From positions 152,639 through 216,638 of the forward strand of contig CALABS010000018.1 of NCBI GenBank assembly GCA_937887565.1: a DNA stretch of 64,000 nucleotides. Direction: 5' to 3'. Positions 7,556 to 16,019 of the stretch are shown one piece after another (position 1 is the stretch's first letter; every line of letters begins with the position of its first letter). This stretch comes from an uncultured Rhodospirillaceae bacterium (GTDB lineage: Bacteria; Pseudomonadota; Alphaproteobacteria; Rhodospirillales; Magnetospirillaceae). The notes beneath the pieces were generated by a model. The model was not told the origin of the DNA. It searched no databases and saw only the letters and a list, made by a program, of their open reading frames with translations. Both the position numbers and the translations under genes were made by a program.

Positions 7556-10239
7556 CCCCGCCGCCGCCGGACCACCAGCTTCTCGGCCTCCACCGCCAGG
7601 GTGATGCCGATGCCGAAGCCCGCCACCAGCAGCCAGTGCAGCGGCTCCAGATCGCGGGTGTCGAACAGGGCCTGCATGGGGCCCCAATGGGTGAACAGCA
7701 CCTGGAAGGCCATCACCACCACGATGGCGCCCAGGGCGATGCGGTCGCCGAACAGGCCGGCGCGGTTGAGCACCGGCGCCGTCAGCCAGCGCATGTTGAG
7801 CAGGTAGCCGGCCTCGCCGGCCACCAGCACGTTGACCGCCAGGGTTCGGGCCAGCTCGATACCGGCTCCCGCCTCGCGGGCCCACACGAACAGCCCGAAG
7901 GTGCCGGCCACCAACAGCACGGTGACATAGGCGATCCGCCAGACCAGGAACGGAGTCAGCAGCGGCTTGGCGGGGTCGCGGGGCCGCCGCCCCATGACGT
8001 CGGGCTCGGCCGGCGAGAAGGCCAGGGCCAGGGCCAGTGTGACGGCGGTGATCATGTTCACCCACAGGATCTGCACCGGGGTGATGGGAAGCATGCGCCC
8101 CAGCAGGATCGCCATCACGATGGTGAAGGCCTCGCCGCCGTTGGTGGGCAGGATGAAGACGATCGCCTTCTTGATGTTGTCGTAGATGCGCCGGCCTTCC
8201 TCGACGGCCAGGGCGATGGTGGCGAAATTGTCGTCGCCCAGCACGATCTCGGCCGCCTCCTTGGCGGCCTCGGTGCCCCCCTGCCCCATGGCGACGCCCA
8301 CGTCGGCGCGCCTGAGCGCCGGCGCGTCGTTGACCCCATCGCCGGTCATCGCCGCCACCTGCCCCTCGGCCTGCAGCGCCTGGACCAGGCGCAGCTTGTG
8401 CTCGGGCGAGGCGCGGGCGAACACCTCGGCCCGCGACGCCATGATCCGCAACTGGCCGTCGTCGGCGGCGTCGATCTCGGTGCCGGTGATGACCGGGGCG
8501 CTGGCCAGCCCCATGCGGGCGGCGATGGCCCCGGCGGTGGCGGCATGGTCGCCGGTGATCATCTTGACGCGAATCCCCGCGTCGTGACAGCGGGCGACGG
8601 CGGCGATGGCCTCTGGGCGCGGCGGATCGTCGATCCCCACCACCCCCAGCAGCACCAGGCCGGAATGGACGTCGTCGTGGGTCAGCTCGACCATGTCGGC
8701 GGCCACTCGGCGCTCGGCCAGGGCCAGGGCGCGTTGCCCCTTGGCGGCGATGGCGTCCACCGCCCGCTGCCATGCCTGCAAGTCCACGTCGTCGTCACCG
8801 TCCCGGCTGGCCTGGCGCATGCAGCGCGGCAGCACCGCCTCGGGCGCGCCCTTCACCAGGATGAGCGCATGGCCGTCGTGGTCGTGGTTCAGCGTCGCCA
8901 TGAAGCGGTGCTCGGATTCGAACGGGATGAGGTCGACCCGCCGCCATTGCCGCCGCAGGTCGTCGGCGTCGGCACCGGCCTTGCGGGCCAGCACCACCAA
9001 GGCTCCCTCGGTGGGATCGCCGCTCATCACCCAGCCGCCGTCGTCGGCCCGGTGCAGGTCGGCGTCGTTGCACAGCACCGCCACCCGGGCCAGCCGCGCC
9101 AGCACCGGCAGATCGTCGGCGGTGACGTCGGCCTGGCCGTCCGACAGCCCGCCCTCGGGATCGTATCCGGCCCCCGACACCGACAGCGTGGCGCCCGCCA
9201 CCGCCACCGTCTCGACGGTCATCTGGTTGCAGGTCAGCGTGCCGGTCTTGTCCGAGCAGATGACGGTGACCGCCCCCAAGGTCTCCACCGCCGGCAGGCG
9301 GCGGACGATGGCAGCGCGCCTGGCCATGCCCTCGACGCCGATGGCCAGGGTGATGGTGACGATGGCCGGCAGGCCCTCGGGAATGGCGGCCACCGCCAGG
9401 CCGACGGCGGCCAGGAACATCTCGGCGGGACCGTAGCCGTGGACCAGGAACCCCACCGCGAAGGTCAGGGCGGCCAAAGCCACGATGGCGGCGCTGAGCT
9501 GCTTGGCGAAGCGGTCGAGCTGACGGACCAGCGGCGTCTCCAGTTGCTCGACGCCGGCCAGCAGGGCGCCGATGCGGCCCAACTCGGTATCGGCGCCGGT
9601 GCCGACCACCACCCCCTGCCCCTGGCCCTGCACCACCAGCGTGCCGGAAAACACCATCGAGACCCGGTCGCCCAGCGGGGCGTCCTCGGCCACCGCCCCG
9701 GCGCGCTTGCCGACCGCCTCGGACTCGCCGGTCAGCGCCGCCTCCTGCACCCTCAGCCCCTTGGCGGCCAGCAGACGCAGATCCGCCGGCACGCGGTCGC
9801 CCGACTGCAGCACCACCACGTCACCGGGAACCAGCTCGGCGGCCGCGACCACCACCCGGTGGCCGTCGCGCAGCGCCAGCGCGCGCGGGGCCAGCAGCCC
9901 CCGGATGGCGTCCAGGGCCCGCTCGGCCTTGCCCTCCTGCAGGAAGCCGATGACGGCGTTGATGACCACCACCCCCAGGATCACTCCGGTGTCCACCCAA
10001 TGGGCCAGAAGCGCGGTGACCCCGGCGGCGGCCAGCAGCACATAGATCAAGACGTTGTCGAACTGGGCGGCCAGACGTCTCAGGGCCCCCCGCCGGGCCG
10101 GCGGCGGCAGCTCGTTGCGGCCGAATTTCGCCAAGCGGTCCGCCGCCTCGCGGGTGGACAATCCGTGGCACGAGCTTTCCAGCCGCTCCAGCACCTGATC
10201 CGGTGGATGAGCGTGCCAATGGCGGACGTCGTGGGTCAT
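7552..10239 (-). CDS. P2-type cation-transporting ATPase
   Basis: An 895-residue P-type ATPase. Visible landmarks are the actuator motif TGES (170-173), PEGLP in the ion-binding helix M4 (287-291), the phosphorylation site D330 in SDKTGTLT, the hinge GDGVNDAPAL, and ten predicted membrane helices including a C-terminal set. PEGLP rather than a CPC motif, and the N-terminal cation-ATPase domain (HAHPPDQVLERLE), place it in the P2 group with SERCA/PMR1-like calcium or manganese pumps, not among copper/zinc P1B pumps. The ATG at 10239 overlaps the stop of the preceding GGDEF-EAL gene as ATGA, and its own stop overlaps the next start, indicating translational coupling of three genes. The transported ion cannot be told from sequence alone. 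Confidence 0.88.
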   Translation of the reverse strand: MTHDVRHWHAHPPDQVLERLESSCHGLSTREAADRLAKFGRNELPPPARRGALRRLAAQFDNVLIYVLLAAAGVTALLAHWVDTGVILGVVVINAVIGFLQEGKAERALDAIRGLLAPRALALRDGHRVVVAAAELVPGDVVVLQSGDRVPADLRLLAAKGLRVQEAALTGESEAVGKRAGAVAEDAPLGDRVSMVFSGTLVVQGQGQGVVVGTGADTELGRIGALLAGVEQLETPLVRQLDRFAKQLSAAIVALAALTFAVGFLVHGYGPAEMFLAAVGLAVAAIPEGLPAIVTITLAIGVEGMARRAAIVRRLPAVETLGAVTVICSDKTGTLTCNQMTVETVAVAGATLSVSGAGYDPEGGLSDGQADVTADDLPVLARLARVAVLCNDADLHRADDGGWVMSGDPTEGALVVLARKAGADADDLRRQWRRVDLIPFESEHRFMATLNHDHDGHALILVKGAPEAVLPRCMRQASRDGDDDVDLQAWQRAVDAIAAKGQRALALAERRVAADMVELTHDDVHSGLVLLGVVGIDDPPRPEAIAAVARCHDAGIRVKMITGDHAATAGAIAARMGLASAPVITGTEIDAADDGQLRIMASRAEVFARASPEHKLRLVQALQAEGQVAAMTGDGVNDAPALRRADVGVAMGQGGTEAAKEAAEIVLGDDNFATIALAVEEGRRIYDNIKKAIVFILPTNGGEAFTIVMAILLGRMLPITPVQILWVNMITAVTLALALAFSPAEPDVMGRRPRDPAKPLLTPFLVWRIAYVTVLLVAGTFGLFVWAREAGAGIELARTLAVNVLVAGEAGYLLNMRWLTAPVLNRAGLFGDRIALGAIVVVMAFQVLFTHWGPMQALFDTRDLEPLHWLLVAGFGIGITLAVEAEKLVVRRRRG

Positions 10240-12053
10240 ACCGGAAATCCCCCTTTCCGCAACAGCTCGGTAGCCCTGGCGGCGCCGACCGGCGCGCTGA
10301 ACAGGTAGCCCTGGACGGCGTCGCACCCCTCGCCCTCAAGATATCGCAACTGCGCCTCGGTCTCCACGCCTTCCGACACCACCTGGATGCCAAGGCCGTG
10401 GGCCAGCGAGACCACCGCCCGGGCGATGGCGGCGTCGTCGGGATTGGTTTCCAGGTCGGTGACGAAGGACTTGTCGATCTTCAGCTTGTCGACCGGATAG
10501 TTCTTGAGGCGGGCCAGCGACGAATATCCGGTGCCGAAGTCGTCCACCGCCAGCCTGACCCCCAGCGCCCGGATCTCCGCCAGACGCTGCTCCGCCTGCT
10601 CGGGATCGTCCAGCACCGCGCTCTCGGTCAGCTCGATCTCCAGCCGCCCGGCCGGCAGCCGCGCCCGCCGCAAGGTCTCGCGCACGCGATCGACGAAGCC
10701 GTCGCCGCGCATCTGCACCGCCGACACGTTGACCGCCACCGGCACCGCCGGCAGCCCGGTTTCGGACCATAGCCGTGCCTGGCGACAGGCCTCGGCCAGC
10801 ACCCATTCGCCAAGGGGGGCGATGATGCCGGTCTCCTCGGCCAGGGCGATGAAGCGGTCGGGCGGCACGACGCCGCCGTCGCGGTTCCACCGCAGCAGCG
10901 CCTCGAGCCCGATGATGCGCCGCGAGCCGGTGGCGACGATGGGCTGATAAAGCAGCTCCAGCTCGCCCCGCCCCGGCGCCCGCCGCAGGTCGTTTTCCAG
11001 CTTCCTGCGCGCCGCCAGCTCGCCGTCCATGGCCGGCGAGAAGAACCGGAACCCGCCGCGATGGTCGCGCATGGCGCGGTACATGGCGACGTCCGCGTTC
11101 TTCATCAGGGTGGCGGCGTCGCCGCCGTCGCCCGGAAACAGCGTGATGCCGATGCTGGCGCCCAGGTGCACGGCGTGGCCGTCCATCTCGTAGGGCCGCG
11201 TGACCGCCTCGATCACCCGTTGCGCCGTCCGGGCCGCCGCGTCTGCCGAGGCGTCGCCGACCAGCAGGATGCCGAATTCGTCGCCGCCCATCCGGGCGAC
11301 CAGTTCGGCCCGGCCGGCGGCAGCCAGCAGGCGGTCGACCACCACCAGCAGCAAGCGGTCGCCGCTGTCGTGGCCCAGCAGGTCGTTGACCCGCGAGAAG
11401 TCGTCGAGATCGAGGAACAGCAACGCCACGGCCTGTCGGTCGGCCCGGCCCCGGACCAGCGCCCGCTCGAGGCGATCGCGGAACAGCAGGCGGTTGGGGA
11501 GCGAGGTCAAGGCATCGTAGCTCGACAGGAAATGAATGCGCTCCTCGGCCCGACGGCGCTCGGTGACGTCGGTGAATACGGCGACGTAGTGGTCGGCACC
11601 CGCACCCGCCTTCGCCCCCGCACCCGCCTTCGCCATGGGGGTGACGGTCACATCCGCCACCATTCCTCGGCCATCCCGGCGCCGCAGCTCGGTCTCGCCC
11701 CGCCAGGGGTGGCCCGAGACCAGGCAGTCGCGCAGGCGCCGCAGCGCCTCGTCGGCCGGGCGGTCGCCCTGCAGCAGCCGGCGGGCGCCCCGGCCCAGGG
11801 CCTCGGCCGCCGGCCATCCGGTAACCCTCTCGAAGGCCCGGTTGCACCAGACGATGCGGCCGCCCCGGTCGGTGATCATGACCGCGTCCATGGTCGATTC
11901 CATGGCCGCCGCCTGCAGCGACAGCAACGACTGCGCCCGCCGCCGGCTCCGCCGCTCGCCACGGACCACCCAGGCCAGCCAAACGGTCATCGCCGCCAGC
12001 AGCGACACCGTCGCAAGATGGACCCATAGTTCCGTATCGGCGGCGGCAAGCAT
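10236..12053 (-). CDS. membrane PAS-GGDEF-EAL c-di-GMP turnover protein
   Basis: A 605-residue protein: one N-terminal membrane helix (12-30), a PAS domain (about 45-165), a GGDEF domain with intact GGDEF at 256-260, and an EAL domain with EALLRW from residue 384. Later EAL-domain signatures (VDDFGTGYSSLARLK, KIDKSFV, EGVET) are present, so both diguanylate cyclase and phosphodiesterase activity are plausible. The PAS domain contains a direct repeat, AKAGAGAKAGAG (141-152), produced by an 18-base tandem duplication in the DNA. It is first in a coupled set with a P2 ATPase and a thiol oxidoreductase gene, an association I do not recognise. It is divergent from motA. Confidence 0.85.
   Translation of the reverse strand: MLAAADTELWVHLATVSLLAAMTVWLAWVVRGERRSRRRAQSLLSLQAAAMESTMDAVMITDRGGRIVWCNRAFERVTGWPAAEALGRGARRLLQGDRPADEALRRLRDCLVSGHPWRGETELRRRDGRGMVADVTVTPMAKAGAGAKAGAGADHYVAVFTDVTERRRAEERIHFLSSYDALTSLPNRLLFRDRLERALVRGRADRQAVALLFLDLDDFSRVNDLLGHDSGDRLLLVVVDRLLAAAGRAELVARMGGDEFGILLVGDASADAAARTAQRVIEAVTRPYEMDGHAVHLGASIGITLFPGDGGDAATLMKNADVAMYRAMRDHRGGFRFFSPAMDGELAARRKLENDLRRAPGRGELELLYQPIVATGSRRIIGLEALLRWNRDGGVVPPDRFIALAEETGIIAPLGEWVLAEACRQARLWSETGLPAVPVAVNVSAVQMRGDGFVDRVRETLRRARLPAGRLEIELTESAVLDDPEQAEQRLAEIRALGVRLAVDDFGTGYSSLARLKNYPVDKLKIDKSFVTDLETNPDDAAIARAVVSLAHGLGIQVVSEGVETEAQLRYLEGEGCDAVQGYLFSAPVGAARATELLRKGGFPV
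11600..11635. repeat. 18-base tandem duplication inside the PAS domain coding sequence
   Basis: The unit (roughly gcacccgccttcgccccc) is present twice in tandem with one or two differences, encoding two copies of AKAGAG in the PAS region of the GGDEF-EAL gene. The length is a multiple of three, so copy-number change would keep the frame. It probably reflects slippage. Confidence 0.6.
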
Positions 12054-12192
12054 CCCGCGCCCTCACGACATTCGCCCGGAAAAGCCACGGCTATTGCCGG
12101 AGCATGGCTTTTTTGGCACAAATGGATGCACAGTTGTGTTCCGGCAAGCCGCCCATGCGGGGGGGAGGCCGGTTCCCGGGGGACGGATTGGC

Positions 12193-12990
12193 ATGTCGAC
12201 GACAACGATTATCGGCTTCATCGGCGGCCTGGTCCTCTTCTTCGGTTCGATCTTCCTCGCGACCGACAACTATTTCGTCTTTTTCGACATCGCGTCCTTC
12301 ATCATGGTCGTGGGTGGCACCTTCGCCTCGACCTTCATTTCCTACGAACCGCGCTACGTCTTCCAGGCCTTCCGCCTGATGGCCTCGATCTTCTTCGCGC
12401 CCAAGGTCCAGCGCGGCGTGCTGCAGGGCGAGGTGGCCCGCTGCATCCGCTGGGGCTACATGATCCAGAAATCGGGCATCACGGCGCTGGAAAGCGACGT
12501 TGGCAAGCTGAAGCACCAGGACAGGTTCCTCGGCTTCGGCGTCGATCTGGTCATTTCCGGTTATACCGGCGTCGAGGTGCGGACGATCCTGTCCAACACC
12601 ATCGAGACCACGTTCCAGCGCAACACCATTCCGGCCAACATCCTGCGCGACATGGCCGGCACGGCGCCCGCCTTCGGGATGATCGGCACGCTGGTCGGCC
12701 TGGTGATCATGCTGGGCAAGATGGGCACCGACCCGTCGCAGCTGGGGCCGGGCATGGCGGTGGCGCTGATCACCACGCTCTACGGCGTGCTGCTGCCGCG
12801 CTTGATGCTGCTGCCGGCCGCCAGCAAGCTGCAGCAGCGCGAGGAGATCGTCCGCTTCCGCAACTACCTCGTCGCCGAGGGGCTGTCGCTGCTGGCCGAA
12901 CGCAAGAGCCCGCGCTTCATCCAGGACGCCATGAACAGCTACCTGGATCCGGCCATCCACTTCGACATCGACAGGCAGATGAAGAAATGA
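12193..12990 (+). CDS. motA: flagellar motor stator protein MotA (PomA-like)
   Basis: A 265-residue integral membrane protein with the four-helix MotA/PomA/ExbB layout: two N-terminal helices (about 5-22 and 30-47), a cytoplasmic region, and two C-terminal helices containing GTAPAFGMIGTLVGLVIML and GMAVALITTLYGVLLPRL. MotA pairs with MotB to form the ion-driven stator that turns the flagellar motor. The ATG at 12193 is preceded by a GGGGGA site. The stop overlaps the motB start as ATGA, the usual stator-pair arrangement. The conserved glycine/threonine-rich third helix supports a functional stator; whether protons or sodium ions drive it cannot be decided from what I see. Confidence 0.92.
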   Translation: MSTTTIIGFIGGLVLFFGSIFLATDNYFVFFDIASFIMVVGGTFASTFISYEPRYVFQAFRLMASIFFAPKVQRGVLQGEVARCIRWGYMIQKSGITALESDVGKLKHQDRFLGFGVDLVISGYTGVEVRTILSNTIETTFQRNTIPANILRDMAGTAPAFGMIGTLVGLVIMLGKMGTDPSQLGPGMAVALITTLYGVLLPRLMLLPAASKLQQREEIVRFRNYLVAEGLSLLAERKSPRFIQDAMNSYLDPAIHFDIDRQMKK

Positions 12991-13652
12991 GCCTGTTCCA
13001 GAACAAGGGCGGCGGGCAGCCGCCCATCGACGAAAGCTGGATGAACACCTATGGCGACATGGTCACCCTGTTGCTGTGCTTCTTCATCCTGCTGGCGGCG
13101 ATCTCGAAGGTGGACACGGTGCTGTTCGAGGCGGTCCAGTCGGGCATGACCAAGGATATCGGCAAGCTGCCGCCGCAACGCCCCATCGAGTCCATGAAGC
13201 GCGAGATGATGGACGTGGTGGCGGCCTACGACAGCCAGAACGCCACCGACGTCGGCACCGACGATCGCGGCCTAGTCCTCAATCTCGACGGCGGCACCCT
13301 GTTCGCGCCCGGCTCGGCGGAACTGAAGCCCGAGGTGATGACGCTCCTCAAGGAGATGGCCGGCACCCTCGCCAATCCCCGTTTCGAGAACTATCGCATC
13401 GAGGTGCAGGGCCATACCGACAGCGCTCCGTTCAGCACGCCCCAGTTCCCCTCCAATTTCGATCTCGCAGCGGCGCGCGCCCTGTCCACCATGCGGGCGC
13501 TGGCGACCTTCGGGGTGCCGGAAAGCCGCCTGCTGGTGACCTCGTTCGGTCCCTATGCGCCGCGCGCGCCCAACACGCTCGACGACGGCACCCCGCTGCC
13601 GGCCAACCAAGCGCTGAACCGCCGGGTCTCCATCCGGGTCTATCCCCGCTAG
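12987..13652 (+). CDS. motB: flagellar motor stator protein MotB
   Basis: A 221-residue partner of MotA. It has a short cytoplasmic N-terminus, one membrane helix containing the essential ion-binding aspartate (D24 in YGDMVTLLLCFFILL), and a C-terminal OmpA-like peptidoglycan-binding domain (about 85-220) with VQGHTDSAP and NRRVSIRV. The domain anchors the stator to the cell wall. The protein is shorter than enteric MotB (about 300 residues) and closer to PomB-like or alphaproteobacterial forms; the linker between helix and OmpA domain is brief. It overlaps motA by four bases and is followed by a REP-like repeat before the convergent lipoprotein gene. Confidence 0.92.
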   Translation: MSLFQNKGGGQPPIDESWMNTYGDMVTLLLCFFILLAAISKVDTVLFEAVQSGMTKDIGKLPPQRPIESMKREMMDVVAAYDSQNATDVGTDDRGLVLNLDGGTLFAPGSAELKPEVMTLLKEMAGTLANPRFENYRIEVQGHTDSAPFSTPQFPSNFDLAAARALSTMRALATFGVPESRLLVTSFGPYAPRAPNTLDDGTPLPANQALNRRVSIRVYPR

Positions 13653-13692
13653 ACCCTATGTTCGCGGCCTGAAACATGTGGCACTGCTGAAT

Positions 13693-13782
13693 TCCGTCGT
13701 CACGCCCGTGAAAGCGGGAGTCCAGGGAGCACACATCCGGCCTTGCCGAGCCCCTTGATACCCCCTCCCTTCACGGGCGTGA
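13693..13782. repeat. REP-like palindromic element between motB and the PDZ lipoprotein gene
   Basis: TCACGCCCGTGAA (13700-13712) and TTCACGGGCGTGA (13770-13782) are a perfect 13-base inverted repeat 57 bases apart. The left copy lies within cgtcgtcacgcccgtgaaag and runs on to agcgggagtcca, the shape of the common intergenic repeat (gtcattcccgcgaaagcgggaatcc type) of many Proteobacteria, which folds through CCCG/CGGG. It could act as a bidirectional terminator between the two convergent genes. Confidence 0.55.
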
Positions 13783-13800
13783 GGACGGCCCTCGCCGGCG

Positions 13801-16005
13801 CTATTCCAGGATGATCACCCCCCCGGCCGCCGGCTTGTCGACCGGATCGGGCCGGACTGGCGGCGCGGCCGGCGTCGAGGCCGGGGCCCTTCCCGAGGGA
13901 CCGGCCTGCCACCCCAGCGCGGCGGGGTCCTCGCCGGCGGGCGGAAGCGCGACGCCGGCTGGCTGGATCACCGTGCCGCCGAGATCGGGAAAGGGGACGG
14001 CGCGAGGACGCCCGCCTCGCTTCGGCACGTCCTTTTCCTCGATCCCCAGCAGATAGGCCATCTTGGCCCGGTCCTCGAGCAGCGGCCAGAACGAGTCGGG
14101 GGATCTGCGGATGTTCAATTCGATGGTGATGGCCTTCATGGCGCCCGTCCGCGCCGCCAGGCTGTAGGCCTCGTCCAGTTTGCCGAAGCCGGCCAGGGCC
14201 AGAACCTCGTGGGCGGTGATGAACGGGTCCAGCTTCTCATGCACCCAACCGTTGGGATTGTCGCGGACTAGCTGCCGCATGCGTTCCACCGCCGCCATCA
14301 CCAGGGCGGGATGGCCCGCCTCGGACGCCATCAGGGCGTAATCGGACAGCTTCATGAAATAGTTGCCGCGTCCGTCGCCCAATTCGCGATGGGGCGTCGC
14401 GGTCACGGTCACGGGCCGACCGGCGCGCTCGATCTCCAGGACGACCGGCCTGTCGGTGGGCGCGGCGGCCATGACCTCGTCGACGGTGTCGGCGACCACC
14501 TGGACGCCGCCGACCGAGAGGATGCGGTCGCCGACCATGAGTCCCGCCGCCCGCGCCACCTCGCCATTGATGGACTTGATGGTGGTGGCGCCCTGGGCGG
14601 TGGACAGCCCGAAGATGGCGCTTTTCGGGATGGCGGCCATCATGGTGTCGAGCAACTCCACCTGCAGCCGGCCAAACAAGCTCATGGGATAATCGTTGGA
14701 CCGGCGGGCCTTGGCGGCCAGGGCCAGCGAGCGTCCGTCCCAGATGCCGGAACCGATCTCGGTGGGCATCGCGGCGATGCCCTGACGCAGCTTGTCGGCC
14801 ATGACGTCCCAGATGCCGGCCTGTGCAAGCTCCCACGCCTCGGCATGGTGCCGGAATCCGGCGATCTCGGCATCGGTGCGCAACTTGCGGGTCTCCACGC
14901 CCTTGGCGGTGACCACCATCCAGCGCGCCTTCGTCGCTAGCGGCACGGCATCGAGCGCCTCGGCCCCCAGCGTGACCTCGCCCACCGACACCAGCGACGG
15001 GCCGTCCGCCAAACCGTCGAGAACAAGCATCCGGCCGCCCGCCTTGCCCGCCAGCGTCAGCACTTGCCCGCCGGGCCCGGGCACCAGCAGCAGCCCGTCC
15101 ACCGCGCTGACGGCCCGTATCTTGGTTCCGGCGCTGTCGAACACGCCAAGGCTCAAGGCGCCGTCCTTGCCGGTGATCTCGTAACGCCACTTCATGGCGG
15201 GATCGAAGGCGATGCGGTGCTGGCCGCGCCGGCTCCATATCGGGGCCATGGCGAAGCCGTCGGCATCGGCAATCCCGGCCCATTTGACCGAGCTATTCAG
15301 CATGGCGGCCCGGAAGGTGAGGAATCGCCCGTCGGGACTGTAGCTGAGATCGTCCGAGGGATTGCTGTCCGGGACCTGCAGCGTTCCGTGGTTCAGCACC
15401 TTGCCGGATCGGGTATCCACCACCATCACCTTGGAGTGGATCGGCCTGGAGGTTCGGTTGATCAGGCACAGTGCCGCCTTGGGCTCGGTCGGATGGACGG
15501 CGATGCCGCATCCGGCCATGATGTCCATGCCGTCGAAACGATCGAAATCGATGCGGTGGCGGACCTTGCCGTCCCAGTCGCGGATGGTGGCGCTGTCGTA
15601 TTCGTGGCCGTCGTCGGTGTCGTGATAGTCCTTGTGGCCGAGGATGTAGCCGCTGCCGTCGGCCAGGAAGGCGAATTCGTCCTGGACGTCGGCGCCCGTA
15701 CGCCGGCCCGACGCCCAGCGGCTGAGGCGGTAGCGGGCGGTGAGGGCGTAGGGCGGCTCGCCGTTCCAGAAGTGCAGCCATTCGACCGCGTCGCCGCCGC
15801 TGCCCTCGGCGGACAGGGTGACGAAACGCGCCCCGTCGCGGGCGATGCGGGCGAAGACGATGTCGTGATCGGCGGCGTATTCGGCATAGGTCGGCGGCAC
15901 CGCGGCGGGTCCGGACGCCAGCTGGTCCTGTCCATCGGTCTGGCAGGCGGCCACCGGCACGATCAGCGCGACGATGGCCAAGGCTTTGACTGCGATCCGT
16001 GTCAT
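13801..16005 (-). CDS. exported lipoprotein with propeller-like repeats and a PDZ domain
   Basis: A 734-residue protein whose signal ends in a lipobox (IVPVAAC, C21), so it is probably a membrane-anchored lipoprotein. Residues 50-380 carry short beta-rich repeats (YSPDGRFLTFRAA, HPTEPKAALCLI, FAFLADGSGYILG) that suggest a propeller fold. A PDZ domain follows at about 463-540 (LMVGDRILSVGGVQVV); no serine-protease motif is seen. The C-terminal 80 residues are proline/alanine rich. The ATG at 16005 follows GGGAG, 14 bases after the upstream gene, with which it is surely cotranscribed. A scaffold or substrate-tethering role in the envelope is inference. Last gene of a six-gene exported-protein block. 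Confidence 0.65.
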   Translation of the reverse strand: MTRIAVKALAIVALIVPVAACQTDGQDQLASGPAAVPPTYAEYAADHDIVFARIARDGARFVTLSAEGSGGDAVEWLHFWNGEPPYALTARYRLSRWASGRRTGADVQDEFAFLADGSGYILGHKDYHDTDDGHEYDSATIRDWDGKVRHRIDFDRFDGMDIMAGCGIAVHPTEPKAALCLINRTSRPIHSKVMVVDTRSGKVLNHGTLQVPDSNPSDDLSYSPDGRFLTFRAAMLNSSVKWAGIADADGFAMAPIWSRRGQHRIAFDPAMKWRYEITGKDGALSLGVFDSAGTKIRAVSAVDGLLLVPGPGGQVLTLAGKAGGRMLVLDGLADGPSLVSVGEVTLGAEALDAVPLATKARWMVVTAKGVETRKLRTDAEIAGFRHHAEAWELAQAGIWDVMADKLRQGIAAMPTEIGSGIWDGRSLALAAKARRSNDYPMSLFGRLQVELLDTMMAAIPKSAIFGLSTAQGATTIKSINGEVARAAGLMVGDRILSVGGVQVVADTVDEVMAAAPTDRPVVLEIERAGRPVTVTATPHRELGDGRGNYFMKLSDYALMASEAGHPALVMAAVERMRQLVRDNPNGWVHEKLDPFITAHEVLALAGFGKLDEAYSLAARTGAMKAITIELNIRRSPDSFWPLLEDRAKMAYLLGIEEKDVPKRGGRPRAVPFPDLGGTVIQPAGVALPPAGEDPAALGWQAGPSGRAPASTPAAPPVRPDPVDKPAAGGVIILE

Positions 16006-16019
16006 GTCATCAACTCCCG

